A stretch of 32,145 nt of DNA, from contig JAGXHA010000102.1 of assembly GCA_024636475.1 (NCBI GenBank), forward strand, positions 1-32,145, in the 5' to 3' direction. The notes under the pieces are model-generated. The model made no database searches. It worked only from the letters and a program-made list of their open reading frames with translations, and was not told the origin of the DNA. The stretch is from Roseobacter sp. GTDB taxonomy: Bacteria; Pseudomonadota; Alphaproteobacteria; Rhodobacterales; Rhodobacteraceae. The position numbers were made by a program, and so were the translations under genes. Below are positions 15,415 through 23,271 of this stretch, piece after piece. The first letter of the stretch is position 1; each line of letters begins with the position of its first letter.

Positions 15415-16785
15415 ATGTCCATCCCTCAATCCGGCGGCGGCCCGATCGAACATCACGACCAATTGGCGCAATATCTGGCTGATGGCTGCAAACCCAAAGA
15501 GGATTGGCGCATTGGGACCGAGCATGAAAAGTTCGGCTACAACAAAGAAACGCTCTTGCCGCTGCCCTATGAGGGCGCGTGTTCTATCTACGCGATGCTC
15601 GAAGGCCTGCGCGACGGCCATGGCTGGGATCCGGTCGAAGAAGGCGGCAAGCTGATCGGACTGGTCAAAGACGGGGCGAATGTATCGCTTGAGCCCGGTG
15701 GCCAGCTTGAATTATCGGGCGCTCCGGTCGAGACGATCCACGAGACTTGCGACGAGGTAAACGTGCATCTGCGTGAAGTGCGCGATGTGGCCGACCGCAT
15801 CGGTGCGGGCTTCATCGGCTTGGGTGCGGCACCAGAATGGTCCCACGAGCAAATGGATCTGATGCCCAAGGGCCGCTACAAGTTGATGAACGAATACATG
15901 ACCAAGGTCGGTACGATGGGTCGGGTCATGATGCGCCGGACCTGTACCGTGCAGGTGAACCTTGATTTCGGATCAGAAGCGGACATGGTGCAAAAACTGC
16001 GCGTGGCATTGGCCTTGCAGCCTGTAGCAACCGCGCTTTTCGCCAACTCGCCGTTCTTTGAGGGCAAGCTGAATGGCCATAAATCATGGCGCAGCCGTGT
16101 TTGGCGCGATCTGGATTCCGCGCGCACGGGCATGCTGCCTTGGGCGTTCGAAGACGGCATGGGCTTTGAACGTTGGGTCGAATACGCGCTCGATGTCCCG
16201 ATGTATTTTGTCTACCGCGATGGTGAGTATATTGATGCTTTGGGTCAGTCCTTCCGTGACTTCCTGAAAGGTAAGCTGCCCGCACTGCCCGGCGAAAAGC
16301 CAACGTTAAGCGATTGGGCCGATCACCTGACCACCGCCTTTCCCGAGGCGCGGATCAAGAAATACATAGAAATGCGTGGTGCCGATGGTGGCCCATGGCG
16401 CAGATTGTGCGCCTTGCCTGCCTTCTGGGTGGGGCTGATGTATGATCAAAATGCGCTGGATGGCGCATGGGATTTGGTCAAAGGCTGGGATGCTGAAACC
16501 CGCGAAGGTCTGCGCGTCGCGGCATCGGTCGATGGCTTGCAGGCAGAATTCAACGGCGTGAAAATGCATGATCTCGCGCGTGAGGCAGTGGCCTTGTCCG
16601 AGCATGGCCTGAAGGCACGGGCACGCAGTGGTGCCGGTGGCATGGTTCCCGACGAGACGCATTTCCTGAACGCGCTGAAGGAAAGCATCGAAACAGGCAA
16701 AACACCTGCTGACGAGTTGTTGGACGATTATCATGGCAAATGGGGTGGCGACCTAAGCCGGATCTATAACGACTATTCTTACTAA
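15415..16785 (+). CDS. gshA: Glutamate--cysteine ligase, plant/proteobacterial type
   Basis: This 456-aa enzyme makes gamma-glutamylcysteine, the first step of glutathione synthesis. It is of the plant-like class found in alphaproteobacteria, not the E. coli GshA class. Diagnostic stretches are RIGTEHEKFGYNK near 31-43, LEPGGQLELSGAP near 95-107, RRTCTVQVNLDFGSEADMV near 173-191 and NGHKSWRSRVWRDLD near 222-236. Length is normal. GGAG lies 10 nt before the ATG. The gene ends 2 bp before the stop of a leftward 85-aa gene. Confidence 0.96.
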   Translation: MSIPQSGGGPIEHHDQLAQYLADGCKPKEDWRIGTEHEKFGYNKETLLPLPYEGACSIYAMLEGLRDGHGWDPVEEGGKLIGLVKDGANVSLEPGGQLELSGAPVETIHETCDEVNVHLREVRDVADRIGAGFIGLGAAPEWSHEQMDLMPKGRYKLMNEYMTKVGTMGRVMMRRTCTVQVNLDFGSEADMVQKLRVALALQPVATALFANSPFFEGKLNGHKSWRSRVWRDLDSARTGMLPWAFEDGMGFERWVEYALDVPMYFVYRDGEYIDALGQSFRDFLKGKLPALPGEKPTLSDWADHLTTAFPEARIKKYIEMRGADGGPWRRLCALPAFWVGLMYDQNALDGAWDLVKGWDAETREGLRVAASVDGLQAEFNGVKMHDLAREAVALSEHGLKARARSGAGGMVPDETHFLNALKESIETGKTPADELLDDYHGKWGGDLSRIYNDYSY

Positions 16786-16787
16786 AT

Positions 16788-17045
16788 TCAGATCTCTAAC
16801 ATCAGTCCACAGACAAAATCGATCACTTTGTCTGTGGACATCTCGCAAGGGTAAAGCCGCGCGCCGCTTGTGAGATCATAAAGATTAAGGCTAATGTAGT
16901 CCTTCCCGCCCAGTTCCTCGGCGACCAGTTTCCAACTTTTTCCATCATTGAAAGCGCTTTTGGAAACCACATAGCGTTTGCCGTGCGACACACCCTTGTG
17001 GGTGCCCAAGGGCAATGCATGAAAAGACGCCAGAAAAGCTTTCAA
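16788..17045 (-). CDS. Small protein of unknown function downstream of plsY
   Basis: This 85-aa frame begins with TTG 5 nt after the plsY stop; a purine run (AAAAAAGG) in the end of plsY could serve as ribosome binding site. The product is a compact mixed alpha/beta protein without a TM helix. It includes the basic start KAFLASFHALPLGTHKG and a beta-rich middle with KLVAEELGGKDYISLNLYDL. No catalytic motif is evident. The tight fit between plsY and gshA and the well-formed protein-like composition support a real gene. Function unknown. Confidence 0.7.
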   Translation of the reverse strand: MKAFLASFHALPLGTHKGVSHGKRYVVSKSAFNDGKSWKLVAEELGGKDYISLNLYDLTSGARLYPCEMSTDKVIDFVCGLMLEI

Positions 17046-17050
17046 ACGGT

Positions 17051-17662
17051 TCAGGCCTTTTTTGCGCCGATCTTGGGTTCTTCACCCGCTTTGATCCGCT
17101 TTATGTTTTCGCGGTGACGCCAAAAGATCAGCAATGTCAGGATGATGCCAAGCGCAAACGCCGTGCCGTACCCCATAAAGACCAATAAGAACGTTGATGC
17201 TGATGCCGCAACAATCGCGCCCATTGACGACATGCGTGAGGCAAACGCCCCAACCAGCCAAGCCGCGCAACACGCCAGTCCGACAGGCCATGCCAGCGCC
17301 AAAAGTATGCCCAGGAACGTCGCAACGCCTTTGCCACCCTTGAAATTCAGCCACACAGGATAGCAATGGCCAACCATTGCCGCGACAGCGGCTATTTGTG
17401 CCGCATCTTCGCCAGCAAAATAGCGCGCCAGCAAAACCGCCACTGCCCCTTTGCCGCCGTCAAAGATCAGCGTCAAAGCGGCAGCCTTCTTGTTGCCGGT
17501 TCGCAAAACATTGGTCGCGCCGATGTTGCCGGACCCGATCGAACGCAGATCGCCGAGTTTCATTACGCGCGCCAATATCAAGCCAAATGCGATGGAACCG
17601 ATAAGATAGCCAAGCACGGCCCAAAGGGCGAGGATGACAAAAGAGGAGTCAATGATGGGCAT
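17051..17662 (-). CDS. plsY: Acyl-phosphate glycerol-3-phosphate acyltransferase
   Basis: This 203-aa inner-membrane enzyme transfers an acyl group from acyl-phosphate to glycerol-3-phosphate, the first step of phospholipid synthesis. The three conserved cytoplasmic motifs are present: GSGNIGATNVLR near 38-49, FDGGKGAVAVLLA near 62-74, and the GHCYPVWLNFKGGKGVAT region near 92-109. Start chosen at MPIIDSSF; the frame extends further upstream but this start gives the family length. It overlaps the end of the dihydroorotase-like gene by 14 bp, implying coupled translation. Confidence 0.96.
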   Translation of the reverse strand: MPIIDSSFVILALWAVLGYLIGSIAFGLILARVMKLGDLRSIGSGNIGATNVLRTGNKKAAALTLIFDGGKGAVAVLLARYFAGEDAAQIAAVAAMVGHCYPVWLNFKGGKGVATFLGILLALAWPVGLACCAAWLVGAFASRMSSMGAIVAASASTFLLVFMGYGTAFALGIILTLLIFWRHRENIKRIKAGEEPKIGAKKA

Positions 17663-18941
17663 GAGCAGGGGCCTTATAAACGCATTTTCCGGAAACATAA
17701 GTTTCCAAGACCTTACCTTGCATGCGCATTCCGTCAAAGGGCGTGTTGCGCGATTTCGATTTCAGGGTCTCGCGGTCCATGACAAACGGTGCTCCATCAT
17801 CAAACAGCACGAGATCTGCGGGCGTTCCTGGGCCGAGGCGCCCACTGGGCAGGCCAAGCCGCTGGGCCGGATTGAATGACAGTGCCCGCCAAAGGGTCGC
17901 GATATCCATCATTTCTGAATGCACAAGACGCAGGGCAGCGGGCAACAGTGTCTCAAGGCCGACAGCACCTGATGCGGCTTCCTCAAAGGGCAGGCGTTTG
18001 GATTCCTCGTCTTGGGGCGTGTGCATGGAACAAATGATGTCGATCAGCCCCGAGGCCACAGCCTCGACCACGGCAATGCGGTCGTCCTCGTCGCGCAAAG
18101 GGGGCTTCAGCTTGAAGAAGGTCCGGTAATCGGCCACGTCCAGCGCATTCAGCGTCAGATGGTGAATGCCCACACCAGCGGTAATATCAAGACCGTTTTT
18201 CTTGGCGCGCGCCAACGCTGGCAAGGCACGGGCCGTGGTGATCTGGTCGGCATGGTAGCGCGCGCCAGTCATCTCGATCAGCGCAATATCTCGGTCGAGG
18301 CCCATGCGTTCTGCCATCGGCGAGACGGCAGGCAAGCCCCGAAGGGATGCGAATTTTCCCGATGTGGCCGCGGCACCTTTGCTGAGGATCGGTTCTTGGG
18401 GGTGGGCAATGACCAGCGCCCCAAGGCTGCGCGCATAGGTCAACGCACGCGAAAACACCTTGGTGTCGCTGATCACGCTATCACAATCGGTGAAGGCAAT
18501 CGCACCGGCATCCATCAAGAACCCGATCTCGGTCATCTCGCGGCCAGCACGGCCCTTGGTCAGGGCAGCCATGGCGACAACATGAACGGGAGAGATCTCG
18601 TTCGCGCGGCGCGTGACAAATTCCAGCACCTCAGGGCTATCGATGGCCGGGGTCGTGTCGGGGCGGGTGATCATGGTGGTAACCCCGCCCGCCGCCGCCG
18701 CCATGCCAGCCGAGCGAAAGCTTTCTTTGTGACGCTCGCCCGGTTCGCAAACCTTAACGCCCAGATCCACGATGCCGGGGGCCAGATATTTGCCACGGCA
18801 ATCGACGATCGCACTTTCACCGGGGATCGGCGCATCGGCTGGCAGGATCGCAGTGATCCTGTCGCCCTCGACCCTTAATGTGCCATGGGTCACGGTCCGG
18901 GCTTCGGGGTCGATCAGTTTGGCATTAATAAAATGCAGCAT
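17649..18941 (-). CDS. pyrC: Dihydroorotase homologue, probably non-catalytic (PyrC'-like)
   Basis: This 430-aa amidohydrolase-fold protein aligns end to end with class I dihydroorotases but has lost key active-site residues. The metal-binding D-x-H-x-H is DLGVKV here, with Gly61 and Lys63 replacing both histidines. The catalytic Asp of TDHAPH is Met306 in SMHTPQ. The later His ligand in the HxxHxST-type motif is Gln233 in YHADQITT. His180 and Asp152 remain. The fold landmarks CEPGE, GGVTTM, FNPAQRLGL and PGTPADLVLF are intact, so it is not a decaying pseudogene. In Pseudomonas, PyrC' proteins that also lack the metal site are structural partners of PyrB, which suits this cluster. Start at MLHFINAKL; a GTG six codons upstream is possible. 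Confidence 0.9.
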   Translation of the reverse strand: MLHFINAKLIDPEARTVTHGTLRVEGDRITAILPADAPIPGESAIVDCRGKYLAPGIVDLGVKVCEPGERHKESFRSAGMAAAAGGVTTMITRPDTTPAIDSPEVLEFVTRRANEISPVHVVAMAALTKGRAGREMTEIGFLMDAGAIAFTDCDSVISDTKVFSRALTYARSLGALVIAHPQEPILSKGAAATSGKFASLRGLPAVSPMAERMGLDRDIALIEMTGARYHADQITTARALPALARAKKNGLDITAGVGIHHLTLNALDVADYRTFFKLKPPLRDEDDRIAVVEAVASGLIDIICSMHTPQDEESKRLPFEEAASGAVGLETLLPAALRLVHSEMMDIATLWRALSFNPAQRLGLPSGRLGPGTPADLVLFDDGAPFVMDRETLKSKSRNTPFDGMRMQGKVLETYVSGKCVYKAPAHAHH

Positions 18942-18966
18942 TGCGTTGTTATCTTTCACTTAAAGG

Positions 18967-19071
18967 TCAGCCGCCAATCCAGAACATCATTGCGACCACG
19001 CCAAAGGCGACAAGCAGGGCAATCATAGCGATGCGACCCGACATCTTGGGATCAGGTTTGGGTTCTTTCAT
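18967..19071 (-). CDS. 34-aa single-TM membrane microprotein
   Basis: The ATG overlaps the stop of the upstream 178-aa gene (ATGA), and the stop lies 25 bp before the PyrC' start. The product has a short charged head (MKEPKPDPKMSGR) and one TM helix of about 19 residues (IAMIALLVAFGVVAMMFW) ending in IGG. The exact coupling and sensible membrane-protein composition make translation likely. Function unknown; it could be a small subunit or regulator of the neighbouring membrane proteins. Confidence 0.65.
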   Translation of the reverse strand: MKEPKPDPKMSGRIAMIALLVAFGVVAMMFWIGG

Positions 19072-19604
19072 AGGAGCCACCATAAAATAAGGCCTGCCGC
19101 GACAAGCATTGCCAAAAGGATCATGGCCCCCCCGGCACGGCCACGCGGCGGCGTACTTGGCGTCATGTTCGGCACGCCGGAATAGGGTTGGGCTGCTTCG
19201 GCCGTAAGGGGCGGGGCAGTCATCGCGGATTGTTCTTCGCCATAGGTACCGATCAGGGTCAGGTCTGGGCCAATCTCAAGCGTGGTCTTGGCCCCACCGA
19301 AGGCGGAAGAGAACAGCAGTAAAATATAGCCATCAAGCGCGTCCAGTCGCACACGGTCGCGGGCGATCTGCGCATCGGTCACCGTATAGCCATCGCTCAG
19401 ATAGCGGGGCAGGCCGACGCCGGTCAGGTCGGACACGGCAAATAACTCGGCTGTGTTCGGGGCGGCATCAAATCCAAGAAGGTCGGCAATCACGTGGGTT
19501 TTGTCTGAACTGCCCAACTCGCGTGCCATGGCATCAATCGGACGATTTACGGCAAAAAGCCTGATTTGACCAAACTCTCCCTGAGGGATGTTGAGGGTTG
19601 TCAT
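19068..19604 (-). CDS. Protein of unknown function with C-terminal TM anchor
   Basis: This 178-aa protein has a soluble domain of about 115 residues, a Pro/Thr-rich linker (about 125-155), and one C-terminal TM helix (AMILLAMLVAAGLILWWLL, about 160-178). It is therefore a tail-anchored protein with most of its mass in the cytoplasm, or periplasm if inverted. Landmarks such as HVIADLLGFDAAPNTAELF and DALDGYILLLFSSAFGG suggest an ordered domain, but I do not recognise the family. It overlaps its upstream and downstream genes by ATGA at both ends, so translation is tightly coupled across the three small genes. Confidence 0.8.
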   Translation of the reverse strand: MTTLNIPQGEFGQIRLFAVNRPIDAMARELGSSDKTHVIADLLGFDAAPNTAELFAVSDLTGVGLPRYLSDGYTVTDAQIARDRVRLDALDGYILLLFSSAFGGAKTTLEIGPDLTLIGTYGEEQSAMTAPPLTAEAAQPYSGVPNMTPSTPPRGRAGGAMILLAMLVAAGLILWWLL

Positions 19605-20116
19605 GTTTCTGTGCCTTTGTAGCTGGTGGCCATCAATGCGGTTAAGCTGTCACTTTCGTCGATATATTCAAATCCCAGATGGGCCGCGAGTGTGGGGTTG
19701 TCGCCCCGTTCTTGACGGATAAAGAACACTGATGGCGGGTTGGTCGGCTTGATATCCGGCTTGGTCTCGGCGCTGCGCGGGAACGCTTTGACACGGGTTT
19801 CACCTTTCTGCAGCCGGAAAAACAGGGCGCGGTGGTTGGTCAGCGCATATCTTGTACGGGTCAATTCCGTCCAGCGGTTCAGGCCCCTTACCAACGATAG
19901 CACGACAAGCGCGATAATCACGGCAAGGATGACCGATTGGGACACCGGCAAATCGTTGAAGGATAACAAAAGCCCGCCTGCGATCACGGTGCCAAAAGCA
20001 CCGATAAACGGGCCGAGCAACTGGAAATTGCGCAGCGACAAACGGGGCTTGGGTTTGCCGGTCCACAGCAATTGTTCGCCGTCTTCCAGCACATTTGTCC
20101 AGAAATCTTCATTCAC
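19601..20116 (-). CDS. Membrane protein with bacterial PH-like domain
   Basis: This 171-aa protein begins at a GTG with GGGAGG 5-10 nt upstream. The opening EDGEQLLWTGKPKPRLSL and the later RTRYALTNHRALFF are typical of bacterial PH (bPH_2-type) membrane proteins, in which two TM helices are followed by a PH-like fold. Two hydrophobic stretches are at about 34-52 and 60-78. It follows pyrB by 21 bp and overlaps the 178-aa gene. Bacterial PH domains have varied and mostly unknown roles, so no specific function is proposed. Confidence 0.8.
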   Translation of the reverse strand: MNEDFWTNVLEDGEQLLWTGKPKPRLSLRNFQLLGPFIGAFGTVIAGGLLLSFNDLPVSQSVILAVIIALVVLSLVRGLNRWTELTRTRYALTNHRALFFRLQKGETRVKAFPRSAETKPDIKPTNPPSVFFIRQERGDNPTLAAHLGFEYIDESDSLTALMATSYKGTET

Positions 20117-20137
20117 AGCGCGGCCTCCCTTGCGGCG

Positions 20138-21085
20138 TCATGCGGCCCCCTTGCGGCTGTCGGCAAGGTTGCGCGCCAGCAGGTCCATTGCCGCCATACG
20201 CACGGCGACGCCCATCTCTACCTGATCCTGAATGACGCTGCGGTTGATGTCGTCAGCCAAGGTTCCGTCGATCTCGACTCCGCGGTTCATCGGGCCGGGA
20301 TGCATGACAATGGCATCCGGCTTGGCATGGCCCAGTTTTTCGGCATCCAGACCAAATCTATGATAATATTCGCGTTCGCTGGGGATAAAGCCGCCATCCA
20401 TGCGTTCTTTTTGCAAGCGAAGCATCATGACGACGTCGACGTCTTCCAGCCCTTTTTTCATGTCGTCGAACACCTCGACCCCGAATTCATCAATCTGGGA
20501 GGGCATCAAAGTAGGTGGTCCGATCAGGCGAATGCGGTTCTCCATCTTGCCCAAAAGCATGATATTGGAACGTGCCACCCGGCTGTGCGCGATATCGCCG
20601 CAGATCGCAATGGACAGGCGGTGCAGCCTGCCCTTGGCCCGGCGGATGGTCAGGGCATCCAGCAACGCCTGGGTGGGGTGTTCGTGACGACCATCGCCGG
20701 CGTTCAATACGGCGCAATTCACTTTTTGCGCCAACAGATCCACGGCACCGGATTGCGGGTGTCGCACCACAAGCAGATCAGGATGCATCGCGTTCAGCGT
20801 CATTGCCGTATCAATCAGCGTTTCACCCTTTTTGATCGAAGACGCCTGCATCGCCATGTTCATGACATCCGCGCCAAGGCGCTTGCCCGCGATCTCAAAG
20901 CTGGCTTGGGTACGGGTGGAGTTCTCAAAGAACATGTTGATCTGGGTCAAACCCTTAAGCGCATCGCTATGCTTTTGGGGTTGGCGGTTCAGATCGGCGT
21001 AAGTATCAGCCAAATCCAGCAGCGTCGTGATGTCATCTTGGGACAGCGGTTCGATGCCAAGAAGATGCCGGTGTGCGAAACTCAT
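20138..21085 (-). CDS. pyrB: Aspartate carbamoyltransferase catalytic subunit
   Basis: This 315-aa enzyme condenses carbamoyl phosphate and aspartate in de novo pyrimidine synthesis. Carbamoyl-phosphate-binding STRT is in [18 protein letters not shown] near 52-69. [12 protein letters not shown] lies near 135-146, and the aspartate-loop [11 protein letters not shown] near 263-273. Length is normal and all motifs are intact. No pyrI regulatory gene is adjacent. Instead a catalytically degenerate dihydroorotase homologue follows after three small genes, as expected for a PyrB/PyrC' type complex. No strong ribosome binding site precedes the ATG, but a plausible promoter does. Confidence 0.97.
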   Translation of the reverse strand: MSFAHRHLLGIEPLSQDDITTLLDLADTYADLNRQPQKHSDALKGLTQINMFFENSTRTQASFEIAGKRLGADVMNMAMQASSIKKGETLIDTAMTLNAMHPDLLVVRHPQSGAVDLLAQKVNCAVLNAGDGRHEHPTQALLDALTIRRAKGRLHRLSIAICGDIAHSRVARSNIMLLGKMENRIRLIGPPTLMPSQIDEFGVEVFDDMKKGLEDVDVVMMLRLQKERMDGGFIPSEREYYHRFGLDAEKLGHAKPDAIVMHPGPMNRGVEIDGTLADDINRSVIQDQVEMGVAVRMAAMDLLARNLADSRKGAA

Positions 21086-21111
21086 AAGGACGACCCCACA
21101 TTATTTTAGGC

Positions 21112-21140
21112 GTTATAGGGGGCGAGGCGGGCGCGGGCAA
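21112..21140 (-). promoter_or_regulatory. Possible sigma-70-type promoter for the pyrB cluster
   Basis: On the minus strand TTGCCC (21140-21135) and TATAAC (21117-21112) are separated by 17 bp, matching the consensus at 4/6 and 5/6 positions. Transcription would start near 21105, giving a leader of about 20 nt. This is too short for a classical attenuator, so control, if any, would be at initiation. Confidence 0.45.
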
Positions 21141-21238
21141 GGCGTCGGAGGGCGCTTCAGGTGGCAAGGATGGAATGGATTTAAGACCATTTGGAAGATG
21201 CCATTTTTATTAGCTGCGTCAGCGCGTAAGTTGGGGCT

Positions 21239-22012
21239 ATGGAATCAGCGGAATATCATCAGGCTTTGGCGCTTTTGCATTGGCAGATCGAACTGGGTGT
21301 AACCGAGTCGATCTGCGATATGCCGGTCAATCGCTATGAGGTGCCATCGGTCGTTGAAAAGCCGAAACCGACCAAGCCTGCAGGGGGGCCGGCATTTCAA
21401 ACCTTTGCCGATGTTGACCCAATCGCGGAGGCCGAGCGCGCAGCGAGGGGCGCGCAGACGCTGGACGAGTTGCGCGCTGCGCTGGAGGCGTTTGAGCATT
21501 GTGAATTAAAGCGTGGTGCGCGCAATCTGGTCTTCTCGGATGGGACGCCCGGCGCGCGGGTGATGATCGTAGGCGAGGCCCCTGGCCGTGACGAGGACCG
21601 CGAGGGCAAACCTTTTGTTGGCCGCGCAGGTCAGTTGCTGGACAAGATGTTGGCCGCAATCGACATGGGGCGCAGCCATTCGGATGCACCCGTTTATATC
21701 ACTAATGTCTTGCCTTGGCGGCCACCGCAAAACCGCGACCCCAAGCCTGATGAGATCGCGATGATGAAGCCATTTCTGGCGCGCCACATTGAACTGGCCA
21801 AACCTGACGTGCTTGTGATTGTTGGAAATTGGTCAGCCCAAGCGTTGCTGGGAAAGCGCGGGATCACCCGGTTGCGCGGGCAGTGGACGCAGGCTTTGGG
21901 CTTGCCGGCGCTGCCGATGTTTCACCCGGCTTACCTGCTGCGCAGTCCTGAATTCAAACGCGAAGCTTGGGCCGATCTGCTTGAGTTGAAAGCAAAGCTG
22001 AGCGGTGGTTGA
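21239..22012 (+). CDS. Family-4-like uracil-DNA glycosylase without Fe-S cysteines
   Basis: This 257-aa protein has the uracil-DNA glycosylase fold of family 4/5. The uracil-binding motif is GEAPGRDEDREG (112-123) followed by PFVGRAGQLLDKM, and the C-terminal motif is HPAYLLR (229-235). Family-4 enzymes bind a 4Fe-4S cluster with four cysteines; here the corresponding places hold only Cys88 (EHCELK), with Trp160 in NVLPWRPPQNR and Met175 in EIAMM. Only two cysteines exist in the whole protein. An N-terminal extension of about 75 residues with ALLHWQIELG precedes the domain. It probably removes uracil from DNA, but the activity needs the cluster question resolved. It overlaps the LysE gene by 8 bp. 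Confidence 0.85.
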   Translation: MESAEYHQALALLHWQIELGVTESICDMPVNRYEVPSVVEKPKPTKPAGGPAFQTFADVDPIAEAERAARGAQTLDELRAALEAFEHCELKRGARNLVFSDGTPGARVMIVGEAPGRDEDREGKPFVGRAGQLLDKMLAAIDMGRSHSDAPVYITNVLPWRPPQNRDPKPDEIAMMKPFLARHIELAKPDVLVIVGNWSAQALLGKRGITRLRGQWTQALGLPALPMFHPAYLLRSPEFKREAWADLLELKAKLSGG

Positions 22013-22610
22013 TCCGCTGACGCTTATGGCATTCGTGCCCGCCGCTTTGGCGCTGAACCTGACACCGGGGGCAGATATGATGTTTTGTCTGGGCCAAGGG
22101 CTTCGCTTTGGGCCAAAGGCCTCGGTTGCGGCAAGTGCGGGTATCTCGCTGGGCGGCATGGTGCATGTGACACTGGCGGGCATGGGTCTTGGCGCGCTGG
22201 TTGCTGCCTTGCCTTGGGCGTTTGATGTGATCCGCTGGGTGGGTGTCGCGTATCTGTTGTGGCTTGCGTTCCAGACGTTGCGCGGTGCCGGTGCGCAGCA
22301 AAGCCGCGCAGTGCCGCCCTCGGCATTTCGGGGTGCATTGGTCGTGAGTTTGACAAACCCCAAGGTGATCTTGTTCGTTCTGGCCTTCGTGCCGCAATTT
22401 GTTGTGCCAGAGGCAGGTCCCGTCTTGCTTCAGTTCCTGATTTTCGGAGCGGTTTTGTCGCTGGGCGGCTTTATCATCAACGCCTTGGTGGGTATCTTTG
22501 CCAGCGGTTTGGGCCGCAAGCTTGCGCGGGGCGGTCAGGCCCTACGTTTGATCAGCAGTGGAATTTTTGTGGCTTTGGCCGCACGATTGGCAGTATTGGA
22601 GCGGGCATGA
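22005..22610 (+). CDS. LysE/RhtB-family exporter
   Basis: This 201-aa inner-membrane protein has six hydrophobic segments and the family motif NLTPGADMMFCLGQGL near 18-33, placing it in the LysE amino-acid exporter superfamily. The middle motif SLTNPKVILFVLAFVPQF near 112-129 is also diagnostic. The GTG start overlaps the glycosylase gene by 8 bp; an in-frame ATG seven codons later is an alternative. Its TGA overlaps the moaB ATG (ATGA). Substrate is unknown; homoserine, threonine, lysine or leucine derivatives are typical for relatives. Confidence 0.92.
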   Translation: MVDPLTLMAFVPAALALNLTPGADMMFCLGQGLRFGPKASVAASAGISLGGMVHVTLAGMGLGALVAALPWAFDVIRWVGVAYLLWLAFQTLRGAGAQQSRAVPPSAFRGALVVSLTNPKVILFVLAFVPQFVVPEAGPVLLQFLIFGAVLSLGGFIINALVGIFASGLGRKLARGGQALRLISSGIFVALAARLAVLERA

Positions 22611-23149
22611 GCCGTATCGACGAGACGATTGACTTTATCCCCGTCCGCATCGCGGTTCTGACGGTCTCGGACACCCGAGGGCTGGCAGATGACCGATCGG
22701 GTGATGTGTTGGTGGACCGCATCGCACAGGCGGGACACATATTGGCATATCGGATGATTGTCCAAGATGAGCGCGCGCAAATTTCAGAGCAATTGCGCGC
22801 TTGGTGTGCCGACGCAAATGTGGATGTGATCATCAGCACAGGCGGCACTGGGTTGACCGGTCGCGATGTCACTGTCGAGGCGCACCGTGATGTCTATGAG
22901 AAAGAGATAGACGCGTTTGGCACTATTTTCACGATCGTATCGATGCAAAAAATCGGCACCTCGGCCGTGCAAAGCCGTGCCACGGCGGGCGTCGCTTTAG
23001 GCACATATCTTTTTGCGCTGCCCGGATCCCCCGGCGCGTGCAAAGACGCCTGGGATGAAATTCTGATCAAGCAGCTGGATTATCGGCATAAACCCTGCAA
23101 TTTCGTAGAAATCATGCCCCGATTGGACGAACATAAGCGCCGCAAATAA
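22607..23149 (+). CDS. moaB: Molybdenum cofactor biosynthesis protein B
   Basis: This 180-aa protein belongs to the MoaB/MogA family, which adenylates molybdopterin before molybdenum insertion. The signature STGGTGLTGRDVT (about 79-91) and a later GSPGACKDAWDE are clear. The N-terminal RIAVLTVSDTRGLADDRSG is typical of MoaB. The frame is open upstream of the chosen ATG, but that part lies inside the LysE gene; the ATGA overlap and family length fix the start. moaD and moaE are 12 kb away in a separate operon. Confidence 0.95.
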   Translation: MSRIDETIDFIPVRIAVLTVSDTRGLADDRSGDVLVDRIAQAGHILAYRMIVQDERAQISEQLRAWCADANVDVIISTGGTGLTGRDVTVEAHRDVYEKEIDAFGTIFTIVSMQKIGTSAVQSRATAGVALGTYLFALPGSPGACKDAWDEILIKQLDYRHKPCNFVEIMPRLDEHKRRK

Positions 23150-23271
23150 AAAACGACTTTCTTCGATATTCTTGCGATGGAAATTTATCAGGCCCGCGTA
23201 TCATAACTGTGATTTGGTTCTTGCGTCACAAGAGCTAAACTTTCCATTGGGCAAATGAAGATCGGATTAAG

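Noticed and set aside
18012..18878. 288-codon open frame antisense to the dihydroorotase homologue
   Set aside because: It is a shadow of the real gene; composition is Arg/Gly/His-rich and there is no ribosome binding site.
17649..18941. PyrC homologue as a pseudogene
   Set aside because: The reading frame is full length, domain landmarks are intact and it is overlapped by plsY; substitutions are confined to active-site positions, which fits retained non-catalytic function better than decay.
20072..21109. Long open frame (345 codons) antisense to pyrB
   Set aside because: It lies wholly over a clear pyrB, its product is His/Gln-rich with no domain, and it is explained by codon bias of the opposite strand.
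23150..23271. Regulatory inverted repeat ATGGAAA...TTTCCAT before the RND operon
   Set aside because: The arms are only 7 bp and 57 bp apart, with no clear promoter match; not stronger than chance.
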